Below are positions 12,121 to 21,099 of a stretch of 64,000 bases of DNA, piece by piece. This stretch comes from Larix kaempferi (lineage: Eukaryota > Streptophyta > Pinopsida > Pinales > Pinaceae), in assembly GCA_027924585.1 (NCBI GenBank), contig BSBM01000608.1, forward strand, positions 7,008,501-7,072,500. Direction: 5' to 3'. The first letter of the stretch is position 1. Each line of letters starts with the position of its first letter. The position numbers were made by a program, and so were the translations under genes. The notes under the pieces were generated by a model that was not told the DNA's origin, made no database searches, and saw only the letters and a list, made by a program, of their open reading frames with translations.

Positions 12121-12602
12121 TAAGTGGGTCCCACATGACAAGTGTCAGTTGGACTTGTTGACTTTGACTTGACATCAGAGTAGACTAGAGCTCAGTTGGT
12201 GTTTATGGACGATCCGACCAGTCGATTTCAGATCTGGGAGTTGCAGGTATTCGTTAAACTCATACCTTCATTTTTTGGTAGGTTTAGGGGGGTGGTGGGT
12301 CCCCAGGGGGGTCTTGTACGATCCACGAGGGTGTGGACTGTGGGTTTCCAGGGTGGAATCGTGCTCTGGGACCACAAGTTCCATTGGTGAACACATGGTC
12401 CTGGACCGCGAGTTCGGCGCCTACAGTAGTGGTCCCAGATCGTGACGCGGATCGGGAAATACGCGGTCTGCGACTGCAACTGTATCCTTGACAACCACGA
12501 TCTAAGAGCATGGAAATGGGTCCTCAAGCCGCGATCTAGATCGAGATTTAGGGTTTTCCTGGGGGGCGAGGGGGAAAGGGTTATTTATTTCATGTGGGTC
12601 TG

Positions 12603-12959
12603 ATGAGTTTGCATTGTGTGATTGACAAGATGTCGGTAGTGTTATGGTGGGAGCGGGAGGTCCTGGATGACATAGTGGAGGTCATCCGGAGGGATCGGCA
12701 TGTGTGGTCTACTTTGGGGTTGTGCGAGCTTCTGAAGTTCACACAGGTTCCCATGATTCATTCAGCAGGATTACTGTTAAACAGGTTGGTGGGCTTCTGG
12801 GAGCCTGACATACATGCTTTCAGGGTGCAGGGGGAGAGAGTGGATCTCACCCTTGCAGATGTATATTTTTTGACGGGGTTGCCCTGTCTGGGTAGGATGG
12901 TTGATACGCAGCCACGAGTGTCTGCAGACGTGGACGTGGAGGATATGTTGGAGCGATAC
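12603..12959 (+). pseudogene. Plant mobile domain (PMD) protein, N-terminal part, antisense gene of element C
   Basis: About 119 residues open up to the point where the array was inserted. The line 'LLKFTQVPMIHSAG', 'LLNRLVGFWEPDIHAF' and 'VDLTLADVYFLTGLP' is typical of the plant mobile domain (aminotransferase-like PMD, seen in MAIN-type proteins and in transposons). The start is uncertain: ATG at 12603, or at 12630. The gene runs opposite to C's gag-pol. It stops at 12959 in 'gatac', where LTR1 begins, and its frame resumes at 48247, so it was one exon before the insertion. Confidence 0.8.
12955..12959. other. Target-site duplication of the tandem array, left copy (gatac)
   Basis: The 5 bp before LTR1. 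The matching 5 bp after LTR4 (48247-48251) are ggtac, one transition different. With one copy removed the PMD reading frame runs on unbroken. Confidence 0.8.
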
Positions 12960-13644
12960 TATTAACACCCAAAAAGTGCTCACTAGCTCATTTCATTATT
13001 CACATGACCCATTTGTCCACTTTTACACCATTTGAGCCTCTAAAGCCATCAAAAAGTCACCAAAAGACCATATTACACCCCTTTTTCCCCTCAAAATGAA
13101 TATTTTTCCTCAAAAACCATAAAAAAAACCCTCAAAAAGGGTCTAGAATTCCCAAAAATATTAAAAAGGGAATAAAAATATTCAAAATATTCAAAAAAGG
13201 AAAAAGGAGGGAAAAGGTACCTAAACCATGTTGGTCAATACCATTGGTTTCTTCAAAACCATAATGGTATTCCCCACCACCAAAAACGATAAAAAGGTGG
13301 TAGGGGCTCCTCACTTTCCATCCATCCATCATCCTATCCTCACGCTGTCAAAATCTCTCATGAGACTTTTGGCCATTTTCAGCATCTTAGAGAAGAGACC
13401 TTGGAGCTTGGAGCTACTCACCTTGGGAGTTACTCAACACAAATCATCACCATTTGAGGTATCTTAATACAAAACATCCATTCTTTTATTTGTTGTTATT
13501 TCCATGAATCATTTTTAAATTTATTTGTTATATGCACATGTTAGTTTAGATTTAGATTTAATCCATAATTGTTTTTGCTTTCAATATTGAAACTGCTATC
13601 ACATTGTTGATAGGTGCCCATTGCACAAAGCTTGCTTACAAAAT
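12960..13644 (+). repeat. LTR1, outer 5' LTR of the array
   Basis: Starts TATTAACACCC (TG mutated to TA) and ends near 13644, where it runs into 'gttttcggcg'. The TATA box seen in LTR2-4 is changed to GATAAAAAGG at 13288-13297. It shares 'acctaaaccatg' and 'cccctcaaaatg' with LTR4 but not with LTR2 and LTR3, so LTR1 and LTR4 keep the older states. The right arm of the terminal hairpin and the expected primer-binding site are missing. Confidence 0.85.
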
Positions 13645-13689
13645 AGTTTTCGGCGTATGTTTTTCGGCTTTCGCCTCATGGATTTTCTC

Positions 13690-13935
13690 CCAACAGTCGC
13701 GCGGCTCATCGTGACCTCGCAGCTTTTTTCTGTGTGGCACGCCGCGGCTTTGCGGCCATTTTATGCGCTGCACATCGCGGATTCACGGTCATTTGCTGCA
13801 CTGCACATCGCGACTGTGTGACCGAAACCCACGCTGCGCATCGCGGCTTCGCGGCCAAAACCCGCGTTGCACATCGCGACTGCGCAGCCGAAACCCGCAC
13901 TGCACATCATGGCTGTTTTCCCAAAACCCGCAATG
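13690..13935 (+). repeat. 33-bp GC-rich minisatellite in the leader of unit 1
   Basis: Several imperfect 33-bp copies built around 'cacatcgcg.ct.cg..gccgaaaccc'. Because 33 is a multiple of three, both strands stay open and give 11-residue repeat frames. These are by-products, not proteins. The same block occurs in units 2 and 3, and a related 33-bp repeat lies inside the PMD leader of each unit. Confidence 0.85.
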
Positions 13936-14389
13936 CAATTTTTTTGAATTCGGCCAATTTTTTGAAAATATTTTTTGCTGTATTTTTTGCCCATTTAACA
14001 TATTTTACAGCATAAATTTTTCTGCATTTTTACAGCCATACTAAATCTTTTCCTATTTATATATGCTCCAATAAATTCTTTTTAAAAATTTTCAAAAATT
14101 GAAAGAAAGATTTTCTGCATTTTATTTAGATCAAAGTTTTACTATTTATTTGCTCAATACTTTGCCCAAGCAATTTTTTAAGAGATCTATTTATTTCTTG
14201 AAATATTTATGTTATTTGCTTCCCTTTAAATTATTTCAAAGATCCACTATTTTTGAATAGTTTTTTCAAGCATTTACATTTCAAAAACGCCTTTATTTCT
14301 TGCAAAATTGGAAGCGTCTTTTCTTTTATTTGTAATAAATCACCCAAGCGAGGCAAATCAATTTCAGTTTAAATACCACACTTGCACCA
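13936..14389 (+). other. AT-rich leader of unit 1, ending at a deletion joint
   Basis: Non-coding AT-rich sequence. Close to 14389 ('cttgcacc|aacatagg') it jumps to gag sequence, whereas units 2 and 3 have about 1.2 kb more at this place (24990-26183 in unit 2). Unit 1 has therefore lost the rest of the leader and the N-terminal part of gag. Short shared bases at the joint suggest illegitimate recombination. Confidence 0.8.
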
Positions 14390-16050
14390 ACATAGGAATC
14401 ACACCACCTCTCATTACCACAACCCAGATCCCAAGAATTTCTGGCACTATTCCTAACCCCTCTGCAACCCATGTTGCACTTGGGAGCGCTAGCCCATCCC
14501 ACACCACAACAGTTGGAGGACACATACCTTCAATACCTAGGATACCCTTAGGGGCTAATGGACCACTACATAATGCCACCATTAATAGCTATGTCCCAGT
14601 CACTACGCCACACCCATCTGCTAGTTTACCATACATGGCTAGTCTGAACTTACCAAACCTAGCCAGGTTAACCAACGATCCTATCGGGCACAACCCTACA
14701 TGGCCACCCATGCCTACAAAGCTCCCCTCGGACATCCCCAAGCTTGAAGGAAAACCTGGGGAGGATCCCCAAAATCACATAATGTCATTTCACCTATGTT
14801 GTTCATCTAACTCCATAGTGGATGACTCCATTAGACTAAGACTGTTGCAACGAATGTTCACTGGCTCTGCAGCCAAGTGGTACATCGAACAACCACATGG
14901 AACCCACCATACATTTACATCTCTCGCCTCCACTTTCCTTCAGTTTTTTCAACTACCTGTACGCTATGATGCAGGAGTTGAAATACCATTGTCTTGCCGA
15001 CAAAACATAGCTACCCATATCACCAACCATATCCATCAGTGGCGCAAGCGTCATAGCCTCTATAAGATAAAACTGGATGATCGTATATTTTTAGACTGGT
15101 TTCTTAAATCACTCCTACCCCTCAAAGCCAAAGACATAGCTTCCGAACGACCCCAGTCAGAGGAAGAAGCTATCTTAAAATCTCAACAATTCGACCTGAT
15201 TTATGCCTAGTCAGGCTATCTCTACACCATCATACCAAATGCCCCGCAAGGCGATTCTTCACACGGTGACGCTCCGGGGGCATCACATGCCGCTGATGGT
15301 ATTATCGGCCAAGTCAGGGCACAAAATAAAACTTTTAGCATGGTGAGCACCATAAATTCCCCAAACCTCTCTAGGGCTACATCTAATTCTGGAGTGACAA
15401 CTTCGTACGCTCCAACAAATCAGACTCATCACACTCATGGAACCTCTTGTCCATAACATTGCTATGGGAAAGCACCATCGACATATGTACCACCCACATA
15501 CTTTAACCAACCGGCCACCCAGAACCCAATTCATTTATTGACCCAACCAATGTATTACCCCTAGCAAGCTACACCAGCTAACCCAACACTTCCAATAGCT
15601 CAGGGTTACCAACAACCCCAGCAGACAACTGGACCACCTCCATCCCCACCAGCTTATTATCCACCGCAACCTACTCCTGCACCTACGGCACCCCAAAATC
15701 CTCCCACTACTCAAGGGCAAGTGTACACACAACACAATCAGCCCCAACACCAAAACAACCAACGCAACCAGGGTGGACAACAAAACCGTGGAAGAGGACG
15801 TAACCGCGGCAACAACCAACAACATAATCAAGGTCCACCACCTCCCAATCCTTCAAATAATAACAATGTTGCTCCTCCCAACCACAATCCTGATCATCAT
15901 AACAAGCAGCCAAAAAATGATAACCTGAGAACAAACCATCCATGTTCTATATGTGGACTCTATGGACACTACACTTACAACTGCCCCCATTTAGAGAAAG
16001 CACGTAAGCTTTGGGATGACGATGCCCAACGCCAAGGCCACGCTGGACAG
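14390..16050 (+). pseudogene. gag of unit 1 (5'-truncated, broken)
   Basis: Gag coats and packages the element RNA. The capsid-like gag domain is read in the open frame up to 15210: 'GKPGEDPQNHIMSFHLCC', 'LRLLQRMFTGSAAKWYIEQ', 'FLDWFLKSLLPLKAKD'. Stops at 15208 and further on break it. The proline/asparagine/glutamine-rich tail follows from 15721, then a CCHC knuckle 'CSICGLYGHYTYNCP' at about 15940-15985, which is intact here but stopped in units 2 and 3. The N-terminus is lost by deletion. Confidence 0.85.
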
Positions 16051-16199
16051 CCAGCTCCACTTAATCAACCGCAACCCATGATATTACAAAACCCATTGCC
16101 AAACCAGGGAGTAGTAAATGCTTTCCTTATGGATCCCCCACAAGGATCTGCTGCACCCCAGCAGCAAATCACCTATGCCACAACTGATTATCAGCATAC

Positions 16200-17076
16200 G
16201 GATCCAGGCACACACCGTTTATTAATGATGTCATCCAATGACATTAACCTCCAAAATCGTAGGAATCAGTACGGCCCACCCCCAAAAACTACTCCCACTG
16301 ACGCATCCACCTCCCTTCCACCAGATCAACCACTACGCATACAAAATATGTCGTTGGACGGAGGGCCTAAAATCCCTCGCATCCATTTGCGAAGGATTAA
16401 CAACAATCCTAATGCTCGCGCAGCATCCAATTATAACGTCGTGGAAGACCTAGCACAATCCCTCGCTGCTGTGTCTGCTTTAGAGGTACTGAAAACATGC
16501 CCTGCACAACAAAAACTACTACTATCCACCATCGGAGGAGTAGACCCTGACAACACACACATGATGGCTTTTGACTTAGACCAAGCTGAACCTCGATTGC
16601 CATCAAATTTGGCCTTCCAAGTATCAGTGAACATTCAAAACCTTGTTGTGCATCGATGCATCATCGATGAAGGAGATTCAACCTGCCTTATGTCCACCCT
16701 TGTGTGGCAGAAACTTGGCTCCCCCACTTTACAACCATCTACCACGGCATTATGATCTTACGACGGGCACTCAGCTCAACCACAAGGCCTCTTAGCGAAC
16801 GTACCCATAGAACTAGGCAACAAATTAGTTCTTATCGACATCGAAGTGATCAATGCCCAGCTTGACTACAACCTCCTTCTTGGACATAGCTATATGTACA
16901 AAATGAAAGCAGTGGCTTCATCTGTTTTCCACCTCATGATGTTCCCACATGAAGGACGCATTATCAAGATTGATCAACTCACATATTATGATCCTAATGC
17001 CCCCGCAGCCTTTCAAAATGTGCTACCAATGATTCAACAAACCATTCAAACTGCACCAACATCATTTGTGTTGTGA
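16200..17076 (+). pseudogene. Retropepsin region of unit 1
   Basis: Frame 15721-16755 runs from the gag tail into protease: 'NPNARAASNYNVVEDLAQ', then 'CIIDEGDSTCLMST' (Ala of the DEGAST motif changed to Asp), then a stop at 16756 and a second piece 16846-17076 with 'LDYNLLLGHSYMYKMKAVAS'. It keeps 11 bp (about 16660-16670) that are deleted in units 2 and 3. The enzyme would cut the polyprotein. Confidence 0.85.
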
Positions 17077-17106
17077 ATTGGTCATGGAATCTACAACGAG
17101 TCACCT

Positions 17107-18346
17107 ATGACTTCCACATTTCCATCGATCCCACCACCTTTACCAATAACAAAAACATTGGATTTGTGCACCCTGTCACACACCACACAGCAGCCTTCGT
17201 CACTACCACCAACACCCACAGTGCCTACTCATATTGGCACAACGCCAATTCATACTATCCTATTCTTCTTCCCATTTTCTGGAGTTGTCAGTTCGCCAAT
17301 AATGGCTACACTCAACCTTCTTGGTTTAACATTAGGGATACATGTATGGTACTTACCTGCTCCGAGGCCCCCACCGACTCCGACTATTATTTTACAACCG
17401 GTATTACCTATCCCTACTACCAACCACCCACCCCCTCCTGTCACTCATCTACAAAATAGACCATCCCCAATAGTGACTACGGCATCAATGTCCAGAAACG
17501 CCCCACCTCCGTTACGAAACACAGGGGGCAGAGGCCCACAAACTTATAACACTGGACCCATAACTCGCACCCCCCCCAGCAACCCCCAAGGTAACTAAGA
17601 ACCCCCCAACTATTCGCATTCCCCCTAAGTGTTCATTGTGTGACGACGTAGGCCATGCCACTCATCAATGTCCACAATTACCTGCACTCCAAGAACACAT
17701 GAATATGTTGGATGATGACACCGGAATTCCAGTGGTAAGATTTGAGCCACCTTCTCAAACTCGCGACAAAACGATTCGCACAAACCACCATTGTGCGATA
17801 TGCGGCATTTATGGCCATTATTCACAAAACTTCCCTGATCTCCCAAATTATAGAGCAGCCTTATACGAGATGAACAATGCCGACTTAGAGATATCTCCTC
17901 CCCTCATTGAGGAGATCTACCCTCCAAAATCATCTTCTTCGGAAGAAATCAATACCATCTATATGATTTCAACCACATACAAACCAGAACCCATTGATTT
18001 ATGGTCTGATTACTTTCGTACTGATGAGCAAATTCTAGAAACACTCACTACACTGGAGTACCCTTGGGATGATATGCATCATCACTCATACTTCCTCCCT
18101 GAGGCATCTACATCCACCGCAGAAAACCAACTATCAGTCGAATCGAAAGATTTTCTACCAACTAAGGTTGATTGGTTCAAAGACCCCATCCCAGCACCAG
18201 ATGCCTTCGAAGAGGGGAACATGTCCAACATTTCCCCTATTATACAAACCTTCCTCGAACAAGGGGCATACATTCTGACCGATTCAGAAGGAAACCCCCT
18301 ATGCAACCCACCCAACAGGTTGTACCTCAAACGATTTTACCCATAG
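17107..18346 (+). pseudogene. Post-protease knuckle region fused to the integrase C-terminal tail, unit 1
   Basis: Proline-rich linker (17107-17598), then frame 17636-18346 with two CCHC-type knuckles: 'CDDVGHATHQCP' near 17637 and 'CAICGIYGHYSQNFPD' near 17795-17835, whose last Cys is Phe. The frame runs through an acidic linker ('IEEIYPPKSSSSEEINTIY') and then jumps straight to the integrase tail ('GAYILTDSEGNPL', 'RLYLKRFYP'). In element C about 2.7 kb of RT, RNase H and integrase lie between these two parts, so this is an in-frame internal deletion. Confidence 0.8.
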
Positions 18347-18445
18347 AAAATATGATGGACACCACCGTCCATAATTGTACAGTCTTATTTTTTTTTTTAC
18401 AAAAATACAAAAACCTAAAAATTTGTTTTTTTTGCATGACCACAG

Positions 18446-18874
18446 ATGGATCCTGTTCCACTCTGCTACGTTGCTTTCGCTGATGGTGCAAGCCGTTGGT
18501 CCCCCAATCTTGCCTCTCCACCTTGGGTAATATATTCCCCTTCACATGAGTTGATCCACATCGATGGAGTGTGCATAGGTTCCGCCACCAACAACCAAGC
18601 TGAATACGATGCCGTGACCGGTCTCCTGGCCGCAGCTCTCCAAATGAGCATAAGTCACCTTAACGTTTTCCTGGACTCACAACTCCTCGTTTCCTAGCTC
18701 AACAATGATTACCAGGTACGCGATCCCTGTCTTTTCAGAAAATTCTTGCACACTAAACAAATGGTTCCATAGTTTGAATCCATTTCATTCACACATGTCC
18801 CAAGGAATCTCAACAGTGTAGCAGACCATATGGCCAACAACATTCTTGACTGGCACACCAATCAAACCATGTAG
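18446..18874 (+). pseudogene. Extra RNase H of unit 1 (one stop codon)
   Basis: Separate ORF downstream of the integrase tail, starting at ATG 18446 right after 'gaccacag'. 'FADGASRWSPNLAS', 'NNQAEYDAV', 'FLDSQLLVS' and 'NSVADHMANNILDW' carry the Asp, Glu, Asp and Asp sites. A TAG at 18695-18697 (after LLVS) interrupts it, with another change near 18770. The intact form is in unit 2 (30231-30659). Confidence 0.85.
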
Positions 18875-19010
18875 TAAATACAAAATGTGCCTCCACGGGC
18901 ATACAGAAAATCAAACATGCCTCCATGAGCAAACAAATAGACAATAAATGCATCCATGTGCATACACGACTATATACCAAAACATATATATATATATATA
19001 TCATCATATA
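18875..19010 (+). repeat. Short repeat and (AT)n tract between RNase H and PMD, unit 1
   Basis: A reduced version of the 54-bp repeats of units 2 and 3 ('tgtgcctccacgggcat', 'gcatccatgtgcat'), followed by an AT dinucleotide run at about 18983-19000. Confidence 0.75.
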
Positions 19011-19121
19011 GTCAAACATGTCATAGGTGCCCTCAGCACCCAATATACAAAAATACATAAGCCGTACAAAAAGGTACTTCCCCATATGCTCATCAGCATT
19101 TGCGGGCAGATACAAGATCAT

Positions 19122-20556
19122 CTAATCATCATGGTCTCCAAGCTCCTCTGGCGCCACCTCCATTGGTCCCACCAGATCATGCCTAGCCCGAACCCGCCTC
19201 TCCGTCGGCCCCACTGGATCATCCCGTAGCCGAATCCTCCCCTCCACCAACCCTATCGGATCATGTCGAGCCCCATCCCTATACTCAGCTACCACCAATG
19301 CTACTCTAAGCAGGATAGAGTGCCACTCACGAGGTGCATCGAAACAACGCTCGACGATGTCCCGATCCAAATGCCTCAACCCATCCTCTGGAAATCCTGC
19401 CAGGATCATGTCTAGTGTCTCTCGTACGCCCTCCACGGCATCATCTCGAGGCCTAGCACCTCGACCGCGAGGCCCAACTCCTCGAGCATGAGGAGGCGGT
19501 ACCGCTATAGGAGGTGGAACGACCACCATCACCCATCCCCTACGAACCACATCGTCGGCTGGTGGCACAGGACCAACATTTGCACAATCATGCAAGTCAA
19601 CCATCATATAAATATCTCTAACTATAATCATAACAAAAACATCTAAAAGACACATGATATAGTAGAGAACAAAAAACAAAAACATACCATCTAAACCCCA
19701 GGCCTGTCCCTAGGCTCGAGGCATCTCTGGATCTCCTCGATAATCCATACTGGCATATGGATAGTCATCAATCAGCAAAGGGATCTGCTCCCACTGCTCA
19801 TACATATCTTGTGAAAAGAACCCGCGGATACCACAACCACCGTGGGGCATCACTTGACCCCACCGCACCATGCACGGCTCACTCACCAACCTGTCTTGAA
19901 CCGGCACCTGTGGCCACAAGGTCGGTACCCCGCTCAAAAAAGAAATAGCACAGAAAGGAGGCATAGCAAAACTCTCCCCCCTCCCGGCTGACCTTGTCCA
20001 AATCTCTCTGGACACCAGCCAAAAACATCTGACCCCACGCGTAGTAGGTCCCCCTCAGCACAGAATCCACCATCATCGTTTGTCCCCCAGAAAAATGATT
20101 TGGCACCGCAGCACCCAACACCCACAGAACACAAGCCCTAACAGCCCGCATATCCCACTCCCGTAGAGATCTTAGGCTCAAAGTACTATTCTGCACAATA
20201 GCCCCCACAACACAGAAGGTCTCCAGCAAATCCTCGATATCCAAACCCGCCGGGATTCTCGGTAGAAGATCCCCTACCTCCCCTAAGTGAGGCAACCCGG
20301 TAAGAAAGTATACATCAGTAAGGGTGATCTCTAATGTCTCACCCCCAACAATAAAAGCACCCTCTGCAGGTACCTAGAGACCCACCAATTTGTTCAGCAG
20401 TGGTCCTACTGAACGCATTGGTGGAATCTGAGTGAACTTCAGGAACCCGCTCACAGCCAGAATCTGTCGGACCCCCTGATCAGTCCGAATCTGAATCATC
20501 GATTCCTCCTCCATCACCTGCTCTTGCCATGACACCGATGGTCTCCTCAACATCCT
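19122..20556 (-). pseudogene. Antisense PMD gene of unit 1
   Basis: Lies between the extra RNase H and the 3' region, opposite to gag. Exon 1 (about 20556-19688) has 'FLKFTQIPPMRSVGPLLNKL', 'LTDVYFLTGLPHLGEVGD', 'VLRGTYYAWGQMFLAG' and 'EQIPLLIDDYPYASMDYRG'. Exon 2 (about 19580-19122) has 'VRETLDMILAGFPEDGL' and 'EWHSILLRVALVV'. The intron donor (gtatgt at 19687) is intact, but the acceptor is CAA instead of CAG near 19580. One TAG near 20374 also breaks exon 1. PMD proteins are linked to transposon control and are also carried by transposons; the role here is unknown. Confidence 0.8.
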
Positions 20557-20937
20557 GCTAAAAACCAAAGAGAATTTTCTAGAACCAGAAAAAAAAATTT
20601 CAAAAAATTCCATCGCAGCTTTTCCATCAAAATCCGCGATGATCATCGCAGCTTTCATCCATGAACCCGAAATGAGCATCACGGGTATTGAACCCACAGT
20701 CGCGATGAGCATCACGACTGTTAGACCCATAGTCGCGATGAACATTGTGACTATCAACCCCGGAGACGCGATGAACATCGCGACTGTCGGCCCCAAACCC
20801 GTGATGTTCATCGCAGAAAAGGACGCCAAACCTGCGATATTTCACATTGGAAGACCAACATGGAATTTCGTGGCCTTTGGGGGCCCGCCGCTAACAAAAA
20901 AAGACATAATTAAAAAGGCTAAGGTGAATAGGGTTAC
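20555..20937 (-). other. Predicted leader intron of the antisense PMD gene, unit 1 (383 bp)
   Basis: Donor CAG|gtaaccc at 20937 and acceptor with a pyrimidine-rich tract ending tttttagcag at 20555, read on the minus strand. Units 2 and 3 keep both sites (acceptor ttttggtag). The 33-bp repeats lie inside. This is inferred from splice-site look only. Confidence 0.4.
20635..20850. repeat. 33-bp palindromic minisatellite beside PMD, unit 1
   Basis: Copies of 33 bp around 'gtcgcgatgarcatcgcgac', each an inverted repeat of about 9 bp per arm. Related base by base, in the same orientation, to the 33-bp repeats in the unit's own leader (13690-13935). Long frames on both strands here are by-products. 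Confidence 0.85.
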
Positions 20938-21050
20938 CTGAAACTCACAGAATCGAAAACCAACGGTTGAATCTCTCGGAAATCAAGAAAGAGCTTTGAT
21001 TGCTCTGCCAAACTCACACGTAACAATGACACATCATATGGGCCCCACAC

Positions 21051-21060
21051 CCTATTTATA
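21051..21060 (-). promoter_or_regulatory. TATA box of the antisense PMD gene, unit 1
   Basis: TATAAATAGG on the minus strand, about 110 bp upstream of the predicted leader donor. The same motif lies at 33021-33030 and 45011-45020, and in element C at 12112-12120. Confidence 0.6.
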
Positions 21061-21099
21061 GAGATTTGACCATTTTTCAAACAACCATTGCGATATCAT

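Noticed and set aside
13706-14044. Overlapping open frames on both strands with 11-residue Cys/Arg-rich repeats (also at 24234-24591 and 36204-36561)
   Set aside because: They come from a 33-bp minisatellite, which leaves all frames periodic; no start context or domain, and they lie in an untranslated leader.
15535-15831. Minus-strand hydrophobic frame (also 27335-27700 and 39305-39670)
   Set aside because: Shadow of the Pro/Asn/Gln-rich gag tail on the plus strand; the Leu/Val-rich look results from reading that sequence backwards.
18973-19010. AT dinucleotide runs as promoter TATA boxes
   Set aside because: Simple microsatellites of differing length in the three units; the likely TATA boxes are elsewhere and conserved.
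20635-20850. Regular palindromic repeats resembling a CRISPR array
   Set aside because: No unique spacers, 33-bp head-to-tail period, plant retrotransposon context, no cas genes.
20374-20941. Frames on both strands rich in 'VAMFIA' or 'AMNIAT' repeats, looking like membrane segments
   Set aside because: By-product of the palindromic 33-bp repeat next to the PMD gene.
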